Below, one piece after another: positions 49,264-60,535 of a stretch of 64,000 nucleotides of DNA (the stretch's first letter is position 1; every line of letters begins with the position of its first letter). Origin of the DNA: Scatophagus argus (lineage: Eukaryota; Chordata; Actinopteri; Scatophagidae); assembly GCF_020382885.2 (NCBI RefSeq), contig NC_058498.1, positions 7,228,501 to 7,292,500 of the forward strand, given 5' to 3'. The position numbers and the translations under genes are program-made. Under the pieces are notes generated by a model. That model saw only the letters and a program-made list of their open reading frames with translations, had not been told where the DNA came from and did no database searches.

Positions 49264-50358
49264 CCTCTGACCCCTCTCCTCAACTTTTCTCCGTTCCTGC
49301 CTTCGCGTCGGTCGCAGCGAGACGGAAAAGTTCAGGAGGCCTGCGCCTGCTTTTAGAGAGCTCAGGTCAACGTGTCAGGGGGAAAGTTGAGGTCAGATGA
49401 AAGTTTTCCACGGTGAAAGCGTGAGAGGAGGCTGCTGTGGTCACTGCCTGGGATGAATGAGAGAGCTGCCAGTCCCTTCGAAGCAACGAGAGCCCACATT
49501 AACAGTGTTTTCATTTGCTTATTGGTATTTCAGTTCTTAAAGATTACGTTAGTTTAAATGTATTTCTGTTTGTTCGAGCAGTGTCCTATAAGGCCTCAAA
49601 AATTTTATGAACGAAACCTTTCAATAGAAGAAAAATGAACAATGATGGATGATGAGATATTCTTGCCGGGCTGCATCTTCAGCCTTAATTGCACTATAGA
49701 AATGCTCTTGTTGTACAGGGCCCAAGTCTGAGTACCTCATCCGTGTTACAAAGCAGTCACTTCTAATGAATAACATGTTACTTAGTTATCCACTTAAGTG
49801 CATTGACGTCTTAGTCTGTTCAACTTTGCTATGTAAATGCACTCGTGCTTTTCACTTTGCACCTCGTTTCCTGTCACTGACGCTCTGTTCACGTTGCGGT
49901 TCTGGCCGATCTGATGGCTGATCTGTTGACTGGCTCTCACACCCAACTAATCCTATAATACTTGATCATATAAAATACCCTCAGCAGAAATGTAAAGTCT
50001 CTTCTGCTACCTGTTTGGTATAGCCAATGGAATATATCACTGTATTTTATAGTTGAGACTGACTATATCCACGATGCGTCTGTGTCATGTTCACTGCATG
50101 AGGTAAAACAACAGGAATCATTGTGATAGCTGGTATCACATGGTGTTACTCCATAAAAACACAGAAAATTAAGTTCAGTACTTGAATTAAGTTTAGGTTA
50201 TGAATTACAGACGATTATCATTTAGCGAGTACCAGCTAACCTGTGCTGTTTTATGTTGGAAATGACTGAAAAAAAACATACTTGAGTGCTGTAAATACGC
50301 TGTAAGCAGTTTCATTTGTATTTGTTCTTTCTTTTTTTTTGGTTGTTTATCTTTTTCT

Positions 50359-50364
50359 ATTAAA
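50359..50364 (+). terminator. rexo1: Possible rexo1 poly(A) signal ATTAAA
   Basis: The first common poly(A) hexamer I noticed after the rexo1 stop, about 1.1 kb downstream. The actual 3' end could use a weaker signal earlier. Confidence 0.25.
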
Positions 50365-50444
50365 AGGTATAAGTTAAAAGAGGTTGTTGCTGCGTCTTGA
50401 CGTCTCCACAGTCCCCATCTGCGCAACGGTCGAAAAAGCAAACT

Positions 50445-50690
50445 TAAGTTATTTTTACTCAAGTAAAGTACAATCCTGAGATTTTTGTGCTTCCATTTTA
50501 TGGTATTTTGTACTTCTACTCCACCAGGCAGGAAGACAATATAACAGACAGCCAATGCAGATTCATGAAAAGGCTAAGATGAGCTTAAAACGAGAGGGAA
50601 ACACTTGTAATACAAAACAAAATGTAATGCAAAATCATATTGTGTACTTTCTACAGTGCTACATTTATCTGTCAATTGTAGCTACTGCTT
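50445..50690 (+). repeat. Dispersed inverted-end repeat, plus orientation
   Basis: ACTCAAGTAAAGTACAAT, TTTTGTACTTCTACTCCACC and GTGCTACATTTATCTGTCA follow the family order, with an unrelated stretch of about 120 bases in the middle. Confidence 0.5.
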
Positions 50691-50869
50691 AACTGGTGAA
50701 GTAAAATTTTACCCACAAAAAAAGAAAAAAAATGTGTATCAAATGCTGCATGCTGGGATGTCTGCTAATGGGCTGATCGTGTCACTTAAGAAACCGGACA
50801 AGTTAAGTGAAGTCTCGGTTGTAGATTCATTTAACTCATTGTCGTATCGTAGTACTGCCCTAGTATCAC

Positions 50870-51000
50870 ACTTTAGTTCTCAGAACGTTTTGAGAACGTA
50901 GATTCAGGGTGCAGTTCCCTGAACGTTCCCCTGACGTCCCTTGATGTTTAGGTTTCCGTATAACCATGAGGGAACGCCGCCTTCCCGTCTTGGTTATAAT
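50870..51000. repeat. Degenerate GAACGTT-type repeat
   Basis: GAACGT occurs at 50883, 50894 and 50921, with GTTCTCA/TGAGAAC (50876-50882 and 50891-50897) forming an inverted pair. TATAACCATGAGGGAACG and TTGGTTATAATG follow. It resembles the GAACGTT-rich repeats of several fish genomes. Confidence 0.4.
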
Positions 51001-51884
51001 GTTATATATACGTTTCTGTGTTACTAGTGTGAAGTGGTCCACACATAAAGCGAGAAGTTTAAATGACCTTCAAATTAATACTCACTTCTGAAAGTATATC
51101 GTGCTGATGATGCTTTCACTCCGGGGCTTACGGTCGTTAACGGGAGTTTTCTTGCACTGTAGCTTTTGCTACCTCTGCTGCACAAATAGTTTTTGACAGT
51201 GTGACAGCTTTTTCTGCGCACTGCGCTGGGCCTCTTGCAGTCTATATGTCCCTTTAACAGCAGGTGCAGCGACCGTAATTCTCCTTTCTTCGGCAGATGT
51301 GTAAATTGGAAAAAAAATGGGAGAGAAACGCTAAAGTGAGAGGCCCATCTTTTCTTCGTTGTGTTTGCCCGTTAAGCTCCACCCGTCACATGTCAGTATG
51401 CATTTCCCCAGGCCGGGCCACAGACCCCAGGTATTAAAAGAGCCAGTTAGCTGGGATCAATACCTACACAATGTTGCAGTGACAGGGAGGGGGGCTTCCT
51501 AGTGTTTATTGAGTGTTGCAGAGATTTTGAGCATGTGGAGCAAAGCAGCTTAGAGGGGTCGTCTTCATTATCAAATTCGATCAGCGCCTCTCTTTTTCTC
51601 TCCCCCGTGATCACCTTTGACTAGTGGGGGTTACGAGGGGTGGGGTGGGGTTGGGGGGAGCTGCGAGCCGGGGCTCTGAAACCGACCCCATGCTGAGAGA
51701 TGGAGAGCTGCATTATCTCTGCGAGAGCCAAAGCAAATGAACACTTTGCTGCCGACTTCCTGAATACACTGAAACTATTAGTCGATCTATTGAATTTGTC
51801 AGCATCTATTCTGATTATGGATTGATCATTAAAAGAGACCTCAAATTTCCTGGCTAGAGCTTCTGTTCTGGGTCCAGATGTGAA

Positions 51885-51966
51885 GTGTAGTAGGTTCTTA
51901 GGGCATCTGGACTTGTTAGGGTCTTAGGGACCAGGGATCCTAACATGCTCTAAGAACCTACTACAC
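51885..51966 (+). repeat. Long near-perfect hairpin (inverted repeat)
   Basis: Arms 51885-51906 and 51945-51966 are 22-base inverted copies differing at one base. In a + strand RNA that mismatch becomes a G-U pair, so all 22 positions can pair. Inside, GTTAGG (51915-51920) pairs with CCTAAC (51939-51944), leaving an 8-base bulge and an 18-base loop. A 12-base direct repeat, GTCCAGATGTGA, flanks it at 51872-51883 and 52005-52016. It could be a miniature transposon or a small structured RNA; neither is proven. Confidence 0.6.
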
Positions 51967-52931
51967 AGACCATGACCTGGATGACTGAGAACCTTCATCG
52001 ACATGTCCAGATGTGAGCAATTCTCGAGTCATTTGCCAATTATCTCCTTGATTTATCATCAGGAAAAATAAATTCTCAGAACCAAAGCCGATGTCTCTTG
52101 ATGTCTTTTTTTGTTCAACCATCAGCTCTAAACCCAAAGACATTCAGTTTACTAGAAGACAAATGAAAGTCACAAACCAGAGAAGCTGACACCTGCTGAT
52201 GTCTGGCATTTTTGCTTTAAAAATGACTAAGACCTCTGATCGGTTATCAAACTAGCTGCGGATTCATTTTCCTTCAGGTTATTTGACCGGTAACTTCAGC
52301 TGTCGAGGTGTTGAGGAAAAGGCTGTTCATTTGTTGCAGCCTTTAATAACTCATTGTAGGTGACGCAATCTGCAGACATCTTTCAAAGTAAAAGATTTTA
52401 AACTTAAGAAGATGGAAGAAAGTGCGTTTGAAGAATCAGTGTACATCAGACAGAAAACTTAAAAGACAACATGTATCTGTAAAAGGTAAAATCTTCCCAG
52501 ACCGGTCAGTCGAAATACAAGGAAAAGAGCAAGAAGACTGAGAAAAACTGAGAAAATGTGATATGCTAAATATGAGAGTGTGGTGCTCAGCATCTCTTCT
52601 CCATCCCACTGAAAGCCTGCATGTTTACCACATTAAATGTACTCATTTTTCTGCTCTCGGTGGCTCCTCTTCTTTATTTTTCACTGTGTAACTTCATTCC
52701 TCTTCACTTTGGATGAAACTCAAACTTGGCTTGGAAGTGGACCAAAATCTTTGTTTACACAGTTCGTATAATCGCTGGGCCTTAAAAGCCGGTGCTGAAA
52801 AGATGATGGCTTAAAAGGGCCAGGGCCTGTTTTCTCTCTCTGTTGGTCTTGAGTTCGCCGCTCGCACCCCAGTCCTGCCCACTGCGGGTGCGCCCTTGAC
52901 CCTCAGGACATCCACAGCTGCCTGTCCTGCG

Positions 52932-52949
52932 CTCTCTCTCTCTCTCTCT
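52932..52949. repeat. (CT)n microsatellite
   Basis: Nine CT units. Confidence 0.8.
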
Positions 52950-52969
52950 GTCTTTACTCTATAGCTCTC

Positions 52970-53110
52970 TCACCCAATTAAGTGCCTGATCTTTACTCAG
53001 TCCCCTCATATTGATCTGCTGCTGAGGCTGCTTATTGCCGTGCTCCCAGGGGCAGCACAGGAGATCATAAGAAGCTAATTGGAAGGCAATAAGTCTGTAG
53101 GTCTTATGAA
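52970..53110. promoter_or_regulatory. Candidate conserved non-coding element
   Basis: Balanced-composition block between repeats with homeodomain-type cores: CCAATTAAGTG near 52975 and GCTAATTGG near 53075. No open frame. Proposed from appearance and position only. Confidence 0.2.
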
Positions 53111-53290
53111 GAAGGGAGTTATGAGATCCTAATGGGTTTCCTCACAGTTGTGGCTGTTGTAGAGCAATAAAATCACACTGATGGATTGGTTTTAAGCTTT
53201 TTGTGGCGGACATAAAATGATCTTCTCATTTAAATTCTGCTTGCTGAGCCAAAGCCAACTGTGGGTGTGTGTATGTTTGAGATCCTTTTT

Positions 53291-53310
53291 GTGTGTGTGT
53301 GTGTGTGTGT
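53291..53310. repeat. (GT)n microsatellite
   Basis: Ten perfect GT units. Confidence 0.85.
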
Positions 53311-53349
53311 ACTTGGTGTGTTTGCAACCGGGTCAATGTCACTCTAAGC

Positions 53350-53870
53350 CCTGAGTGTGTCATAGCCGGTGTCAGGACTCACAGCGTGATCCCGGCACTC
53401 AGAAGGGCTTAAGAAGGCCGACTGACCTGCCGCCTGCTCTCCCTGTCTCCCTCAGGTCAAAGGCCAGCCGGCCCTATCGATTCCCCCATGAAGAAGAAGT
53501 CTTTTGCTCCTCCGCCTGCTCTCCCACCTTCAGGCCCACATGCTCCCGGACTATCAGCGTGGCCCCAAAAGGCCTCTCAGTTGTGTTTTGCATGCCAATC
53601 GATCTGGTTAGTGTCCAGGGGGGGGCTGCCTTTGAGATAACTGACAACTACAAAGGTCCCCTCCTGACAGATCCTTGTCAATACAAATTTCCACTATTGA
53701 TAAGTAATTAAAGAAAGCCTGAACATAAGGGGAGTTTGCCGTCTGAAGCATCTGTTAAACAGGAGACATTAACAAAAACGTCCTGGTGACAAAAGAAGAA
53801 GACAATGACAAAAGATTAACCGTCCCTCCGCCCTCACTTTCTTTTCTTCAACTTCCTCCCAGTTTATCCA
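53350..53870. promoter_or_regulatory. Candidate conserved non-coding element
   Basis: GC-richer block of about 500 bases amid AT-rich sequence. It contains two ATCGAT cores (CTATCGATTCC near 53475 and CCAATCGATCTGG near 53597, Onecut-like), GATAAGTAATTA near 53700 and SOX-like ACAATG near 53803. A 118-codon frame across it has no recognisable domain. Confidence 0.25.
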
Positions 53871-55299
53871 AGGAGGGTTGAATTAAATTATTTAAATATG
53901 ATGCCAGAGGATCCACAAAACATATCCTGATTTGGTCAACAACTGATTTGGTTTTGTTCGTTGTTTTTTTCCCCTCACTGTTCAATAAATTTATCAGCAG
54001 TTCTAAGTACGTTTTTAAAGCATAAATGCTAGAAAAATAGCTTGTTCAAACTTCTGAAAGTTCCATCTTAATTTGCTGTTGTTCTTAATCTGTCTAATAG
54101 TTTGTGTTGAACAGTTAGTCATATGAAAGACGCAACTTGAGGATGTCACCTTATCTTTACAAATTTGCGATAAGCATTTTGAAACCAAAACAAACAGTCC
54201 GGAGAACAAATGGCAGATCAATCAATGATGAAAATCATTTATTTAGGCCCGTGTTTTGCTTTTTCAGCGTCATGTTATCGAATCGTTTTATTAACTTTGG
54301 AAGCTTGTGAAACCTAAAAACATAACTGACATCACATCTTTTGGTTGCACCACCTGATGAATTGCCTTTTTTAAATTTTAGGTTGTAACTACTGGCTTCT
54401 TACTGGTTGATAAATAATGTATTAAAGCTTTAAAGATCTGTAATGAGTCATTAATCCGTATAATTTTGGACTTGTCAAATTATGAAAAATCCGATTTGCA
54501 CATGTTTTTGTTTACCATTGCAATAAATGTTGGTAATCCTACAGTGAATACTCATCAGGGTTCTCACTTTCTAATTAAGTTCATATTCACAGCTTTTAAC
54601 CATCAAGTTTGCAGTTGTGAGTGTTAATGTCGTGTTGGCAGCCTGTCTCTGAAAATGGTCAAACCAGTCTAAGGGATTTTTCATAATCTGGCAACCTGAA
54701 AGTTGTTCTTGTTAATTCTAAACAGATTAGTAAATGATTCTTAACCTTTAATGAAGACATTAGTTAGAACTTAATTGCCTCTTTAACAAAACTCCTGGTA
54801 TGAAATGTTTTTGCAGCAGCAGCACAGAAACATACGTGACAGAGCTTTTATTAGCTAAACTTTCACAACTGCACGTTATTTGAAATCAAGCAGGATAAAG
54901 AGTGAAGTGACGGCGACGTTGCTGTAATTCCCTCTGCTGCATGTGACAGCGGTTATTAAACCTGTGCAGGTTTTCACCTGCTCTTTGGGGAGACTGTTGC
55001 CACTGGTGTGACTTTGCCTTTTGTCTTTTATTCACTTTAATCCATGCATGTGTAAGTGGATCCTCTGAGAGCAGGATAACTCCTTTTAAGCAGTTTTAAA
55101 CACTACAGGAGAGACTCAAATCCAGCAACTTCTCATTTACCTCTGCACCTAAGTCTTTAATGTAAAATACTCACATCGTGGTGATTAGACCTGCTGCACC
55201 AATGACTGTTTCTTACTTTGAACTCACAATACTGCTGATTAACTTCAGGGCCAAATGGAATATGATGTGAGTGTTGTTCAGAGCTCGCCTGTTGTTGTG

Positions 55300-55700
55300 G
55301 GAATGTGAAGATGGAGCGGTTTTCCATGACTGGGAATTGAGGAGCTAATTGAAGAGGTCATTACTCCTTTAGACTGAATCCCGGTGGACTTGAAGGGTAG
55401 GAGGTGAACCCGGCCGAGCCCTGCCTGGCCTGCAGAAGGGGAAATGATCTGGGGGTGGGGGTGGTGGTGGTGGGTTGGTGAGTGAGTCAGTGGTGGCTGC
55501 TCTGGGATGGGGAGGGTCACACACAACCACACTCTTTGTGTGCCTCTAATCCCCCCAGCCAACACAGCTTTGGCCAGGTTTCATCATGAAAGTGCCATGA
55601 AATAACTACTTTTTTTCTCTCCTCGCAGTAAATCTCCCCTAATCCTGCGGGCTGCGGAGACAAAGGCCTCTGGGACCTAATCCTGGAGCTTTTAGTGGAG
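55300..55700. promoter_or_regulatory. Candidate enhancer with three TAATCC sites
   Basis: TAATCC, the preferred core of K50 homeodomains (Otx, Pitx, Gsc, Dmbx class), occurs at 55547-55552, 55640-55645 and 55678-55683, i.e. three in 137 bases. GCTAATTGAAG lies near 55343. About 2 kb upstream of a K50 homeobox gene, this could mediate Otx input or autoregulation. Confidence 0.3.
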
Positions 55701-56099
55701 CTGAGGGGCTGGCCGACAGAGCCTCTTCTAAATGACTTATTTCTATCGGACACTAATATAGCTTGACAGCCAAGAACAACGAAAGGAGGAGGAGAAAAAA
55801 AAAAAACCAGGAGGGGAAAAAAGTGCACAAACATTTTCACATATTTTGGAAGTTTGAGCAGCTGAGCACAAGTGTGAGAGGACGACGTGGACCGAGGTGA
55901 TTTGTGCACAGCCTCCAAGTACACAACACTCAGGACATCTCACATGCTTATCTGTGAATACTCATAAAATATGAAGTCACTTGTTTACATGTGGCTGGTT
56001 GGCGTGCAGGAATGTACCTGTGGCATCTTATTTTGCATCAAAATGTGTTTGCTGGATGAAGATGTGAAGTGAAACGACTCTGATCACAAAGACTGTGCA

Positions 56100-56830
56100 A
56101 CAAGTTGTACTCACTGCAAGACTTTTTATTTTGTGTACAATCACATTTAAATAAACTTAACGAGAAGACATCTAGAAAATAGAAATCTGTACTCAGAAGC
56201 TTTACGTAAAAGTATAAATACCACAGTGTTGTAAGCTTAAACTGTAATGACATATGATACTTTATTTGTTGATTTGTCTTTATATTATTAATCTGAACCT
56301 GCAAAGTAATTGGGTTAATTTGTATAATATTCACCTCTGAACGGTAGTGGAGTTGAAGTATAAAGTGGTAGAAAATGGAAATAGAAGTACCTCAAAATTT
56401 AACTTAAGCACAATGCTTGAGTACTCAGCTACTTTAGTAAAAGTAGCAACGGCACCCAGAAAAGTAAAATGTCTTAATTACAAATTGCACTTAATTAGTA
56501 TACTTAAGTAATATTAGCAATATGGTGTTATGTGTCCATAGTGAGAGTGCAAAATGGTGCATTTCAGATTATTTAAACATTATCCTAATGCATTAATGTG
56601 TGAACAGTGTTTTCATTTAGCTGCTGGTCATTTCCATTTTCTGAGAATTTTAAGGACTCATCCTTGCTGGATCAAGAAGATCTATAACAATACATCATAT
56701 TTTATATGCTTATAGATTTTGAAGGTAACGTCTGAATCTACAAAGCAACTACTGATTCTATCTGTCAGATAAATGTAGTAAAAAGTACTTAATTTGCCTC
56801 TGAAATGTGGTTAAGTAGAAGGAAAACGAG
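56100..56830 (-). repeat. Dispersed inverted-end repeats, minus orientation, in pieces
   Basis: GAAGTATAAAGTGGTAGAAA, GAAGTACCTCAAAATTTAAC and TTGAGTACTCAGCTACTTTA (about 56350-56450), and AGTAAAAAGTACTTAATTT with GCCTCTGAAATGTGG (about 56775-56815), match the reverse of the family. Probably two insertions or one broken copy. Confidence 0.5.
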
Positions 56831-57430
56831 GCCTAAGGTGACACTAACACTAGATGAAATACTTTACTTTAAGTCTCCTATTTAGCATCCATAAGCAGTA
56901 TATAAACACTTCATAAATGGTTTAAAAACACTATAATGTAGTGACAAGCAGGTGCAAGTGTTTCATAAAGACATAATCAATGACAATATAGTTAAACCAC
57001 TGTGTAATAATATAAATTACGTCTATGGAAGTCTGACAAATTCTTTACATTTGTTAAAACACTTAAAAATGTCCATACATCTGCATTATAGTGTGTTTTA
57101 AATGATTAACATTTTGTGGCTATAGTCTGAGTAACCTCAGCAGCTCTAAAAAGCACTAAATTTAGCTCAGTTTTGCACCATTGGAGCCCGGCTCATAGTG
57201 GAGCGCTTCATTTGGCTGGTTTCGCTCGATTCGCTTTTCTCTTCCTGGGAAGGCTTCTAATTTAGCTCAGCTGGATCTTAAGAAATTGTTCTCATTGAGC
57301 AGCTTTCAGATTAACTTCACACGGTGACAGTTTATAGGCAAAATATGGTGCCTGTTAGCAAAACAAACCCTTAGAGAAAAACCCCCTCTGAGGGGAGGCT
57401 GTCAAAGCCAGCGGTATGGGAGAAAGAGGA

Positions 57431-57724
57431 CCGAGAAGGAGAGCACAATCAAAGGCTGTTATTTTAATCTGTCCTGCCTCGGAGATTAGTCCACCACATT
57501 GTTTTAATTGTTTTAACGGGAGGGAATGAAACGCTCGCTTATGGGAGGGGGGTCCTTGGCATAAATCTCTCAAGTTCAATAGTTTCAAAAACTTGAGCCC
57601 CTTGCAGCCCCCCTCTATTCCCTCATCCCACCTAATCCCGGCTAATACCTTTCTTTCTATTGGCTAATGGCTGAGGGGAGCCTGGGTAAATGCTTCTTAA
57701 ATAGTCGTGGGTGAGAATGGTTTC
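57431..57724 (+). promoter_or_regulatory. Proximal promoter of the Dmbx-type gene
   Basis: Contains a TCF/LEF-like AATCAAAGG (57448-57455 region) overlapping a SOX-like ACAAT, two ATTGTT sites near 57498-57511, one TAATCC (57643-57648), an inverted CCAAT (ATTGG, 57659-57663) and a TATA-like TTAAATA (57697-57703). The last would place the start near 57725-57735. SOX/POU/Otx-type input would suit an anterior neural gene, but single motif matches are weak evidence. Confidence 0.4.
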
Positions 57725-57861
57725 GGAGAATTAGATCTGTGCCACGACGTGGATAATAAGGCCCAAACCGGACTAGGACATACCGGACTACAGCTCACCA
57801 AGGTCGACCGCTGTGCGTAAAAGCGCCTCTGGATCTCTACTGCTCAGGGTCCGGATCTCAG
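57725..57861 (+). other. Non-coding first exon of the Dmbx-type gene
   Basis: Starts about 25 bases after the TATA-like box and ends CGGATCTCAG before a donor (GT at 57862-57863, gtaaac). It would splice to the acceptor at 58288-58289. No ATG in the exon was noted. Confidence 0.45.
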
Positions 57862-58296
57862 GTAAACGGGACATTGAAAAAACAAAAACCAAAACAACCA
57901 CCCTGCATGGACAGGAAAGACTTTAACAATGTTTTCATCACGGAGAAAACCCGTCCTCATTGTGTGATGGGCATCAATGAAATCTGCTTTTTTTAAAAAA
58001 AAGTTTAAAACGCTGCTTTTGTTGCTTTAAAACGCAAAACATCAATCAGCTCATAAAATACAGAGATAACAATCTGAACAGTGGCTAGAAAATAAATACG
58101 TTAAAACAAATACATTAAGGAGCTTTGTCTCTAATAGTGACCAATGTGTCGCAGCAACAGCTTTGATTATTCAGTCTGCAGTCATTGGTGGCTTGACGCC
58201 GTAAATTTAGTCGTTACTGAGTGTTTGAGGAGAAAGTTTGCCAACAGGACTGCATCCCTCAGTCGGGTTTTTGTTTTCTGTGTCCTCAGAGTGAGT

Positions 58297-60535
58297 ATGA
58301 ACTCGTTGAATTTCTGCGGGACGTCCGGCGGTGTGGCGTATCCCCTCCCCGGTGTTCACTCCGTGCTGTTCGACCTGCACCACCAGATGGCGGAGCAGTA
58401 CCACGTTTACTCTGCAGCCGGCCCCGCAGTGCACACCCTCTCTGTGGCTGAGAGACTGGCAGGTAGGCGGGCCGCCCTGGTCCTGGTCCTGCACTGGACC
58501 AAACACTTCACACACACGGGTGAATGAGAAACTGGAGTTTAAGCAGTTTTAATTTTAGTTTAAAAAAAACTAAAACCCAGTTCAGGTGCCTGTTGGTTTA
58601 ACACATCCAGGATTATGCTATGACAAATTTTAACATGTGACCAGTAAAATACAGTGAAACTCTTCTATACTGTACAAGTAATTCATTCAGATCCAAGAAT
58701 AAAAATAATCAACAGATCAATCATGATGCATTGTTACAGATTAAGACTTTATTGGTTCCCCCAATGGATATATTTAAACCAATAATTATAAATAATGCAG
58801 TAATATAATGCAACACATTATTCTGAAATGGCCTATTCTGAGTGATGAGCACTTTCATATTTGGTGCTTTACTATAGTTGGATGCTTCTACATTTAATTC
58901 AGTAAACATTTGAATATGGTACCTTTACTTTATGTCTACAGGGATTTAATCATCGAGCAGTGTATAAATAGTGTGTATAAATAATGCACTAAATTGGTTT
59001 TAAAAGGACTCAGCCTCAACCAGCCTGTCCCAGCATTGCAATGCTGCTTACAAATTAATGCATTTTGTTGCATTAATTTATTGATTATAGCTACTCATGG
59101 ACCACTCAAGAGAAATTATAAATGCTGGACTTGTAATGGTTAAGTGTGGTGCTGCTACCCTGATTTAAGAGAAGACAACTCCTGCTGATGTAAAACCTGC
59201 CATGATTTTATACTCTGCAGATTTACATCAGAAAGAAGGTCTAAAATCAGCCCAAACTGAGCCTATCCAGGTCAAAACCTCCCATCCAAGACAGAAAAAC
59301 AAAATGGAAACATATGGGGGGGAGAGCTTCTCCCGTCATGCTTCTTGTTACATGTTGTTGTTGAACTTGCTGTTGACTCAGAGTATATTTTTGTGTTGAC
59401 ATTTGTGTGTGTGTGTGTGTCTCTTTCTGTCCTGCCAGAGCTTATTCTGGAAGCTCGCTACGGCAACCAGCAAAAGCAGCGCCGCAGCCGCACGGCGTTC
59501 ACTGTGTCGCAGCTGCAGGCTCTGGAGAAAGCCTTCCAACAGACTCAGTACCCAGATGTCGGGATGAGAGAGAGGCTGGCCGTCTGCATCAACCTGCCCG
59601 AGGCTCGTATTCAGGTGAGAGCGCACACTGCCTGACTTTGAACAAGCTGAAACCAATTATTCAAGTTTGCAGCTGTTAATTTAAAATAAGCATTAAGCTG
59701 AAAAGCATGAATAAAACCCTGCTCCATTTATTAAAAATTCTCAGACATGTAAGTTTATTAGGAGGAAGAAAGTGGATGAGATGAATCTTAGGAAAGCAAA
59801 TACTTTAATATACATTGTTGTACATACCTGAATATGTATATCAATATACACTGTCTTTTTAATGCATACTTTCAGCTCATTTTTCAGTTAAGATTTCAGT
59901 TTATGTTTCGCTGTACAAAGCTTTTCTTATCTGCCTCTTTGAGCATCGTTATGTTCTTTGTTTTATGATGTGTGAGCGATTAAATGTTTGTAAAGTACTT
60001 CACCTGTTTCCTCATCCAGGTGTGGTTTAAAAACAGGAGGGCAAAGTTTCGAAAAGGTCAGAGGTGCTCCCCACCCTCCAGAGACCACAGTCTGGAGGAG
60101 GCGCCACAACACAGCAAGGAGGGACAGGACGAAGGCGGGGCCGAAGACAAACAGGACATCACTGCATCACACATCAGCAACAACATGCGTCTTCCTCGCT
60201 GTCCTCCTCCTCCTCCTCCTCTTGTGGATAAAACCAAGGATGTTTGCCCACCTCTTGCTCCTTCAGACTCTGATCTTTCACGTTGCTCCCTCCGAATTCA
60301 CTCTCCTCAAGTTTTCCCCTTCGCGACGGGGGAGCACTACAGCCACCCACCTCACCGGCCGGTGGTGGGAGTCTTGTCCTCTGATCTCGCCCTCCCTCCG
60401 GTGTTCTGGCCTGTCATACAGCAGCCCAACGCCGCTGTGGGGTTTCATCCATCGTCAGTTGCTAAAAACTGTAGCCTCTCCCTTCTGACTGCTTGTTCCA
60501 ATAAAAGTGCGCCTCACCCTCACCTGGGGCTGTAA
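58297..60535 (+). CDS. dmbx1-like: Dmbx-family K50 paired-like homeobox protein, 3 coding exons
   Basis: Sequence-specific nuclear transcription factor; DMBX1 acts in midbrain/diencephalon development and can repress Otx2-driven transcription. Exons: 58297-58462, 59439-59614, 60020-60535, phase-consistent, 285 aa. The N-terminus matches DMBX1 in order: MNSL start, a DLHHQMAEQ segment, and [20 protein letters not shown] just before the homeodomain. The homeodomain ([19 protein letters not shown] ... [12 protein letters not shown]) has Lys at position 50 and, from memory, differs from DMBX1 at about 11 of 60 sites. The C-terminus is short (human DMBX1 about 380 aa), has a six-proline run and no visible OAR motif. 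ATG 58297 is favoured by similarity and by the acceptor at 58289; an in-frame ATG at 58144 would matter only if that splice is not used. Confidence 0.85.
58560..59200 (+). repeat. Dispersed inverted-end repeat fragments in the homeobox intron
   Basis: GGCCTATTCTGAGTGATGAG (about 58830), CCTCAACCAGCCTG and ATGCTGCTTACAAATTAATG (about 59010-59060) match internal blocks of the fish element family, but not in their usual order. Two nested or rearranged copies are likely. Confidence 0.45.
59404..59420. repeat. (GT)n microsatellite next to a splice acceptor
   Basis: About eight GT units end 18 bases before the acceptor of the homeobox exon at 59439, within its pyrimidine-tract region. Confidence 0.8.

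Larger units (their letters stand above)
51000..57430. other. Gene-free region between rexo1 and the homeobox gene
   Basis: No supported coding exon on either strand. It contains the hairpin at 51.9 kb, (CT)n and (GT)n microsatellites, GC-richer blocks with homeodomain-type sites at about 52970-53110, 53350-53870 and 55300-55700, and repeat fragments at 56.1-56.8 kb. Gene-free flanks are common around developmental homeobox genes. Confidence 0.55.

Noticed and set aside
53355-53711. 118-codon plus-strand open frame upstream of the homeobox gene
   Set aside because: No domain, no start or splice support; better seen as a possible non-coding conserved block.
58144-58296. Longer N-terminus for the Dmbx-type protein from ATG 58144
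   Set aside because: The added residues do not resemble DMBX1, and a pyrimidine tract with AG at 58288-58289 places an intron boundary there.
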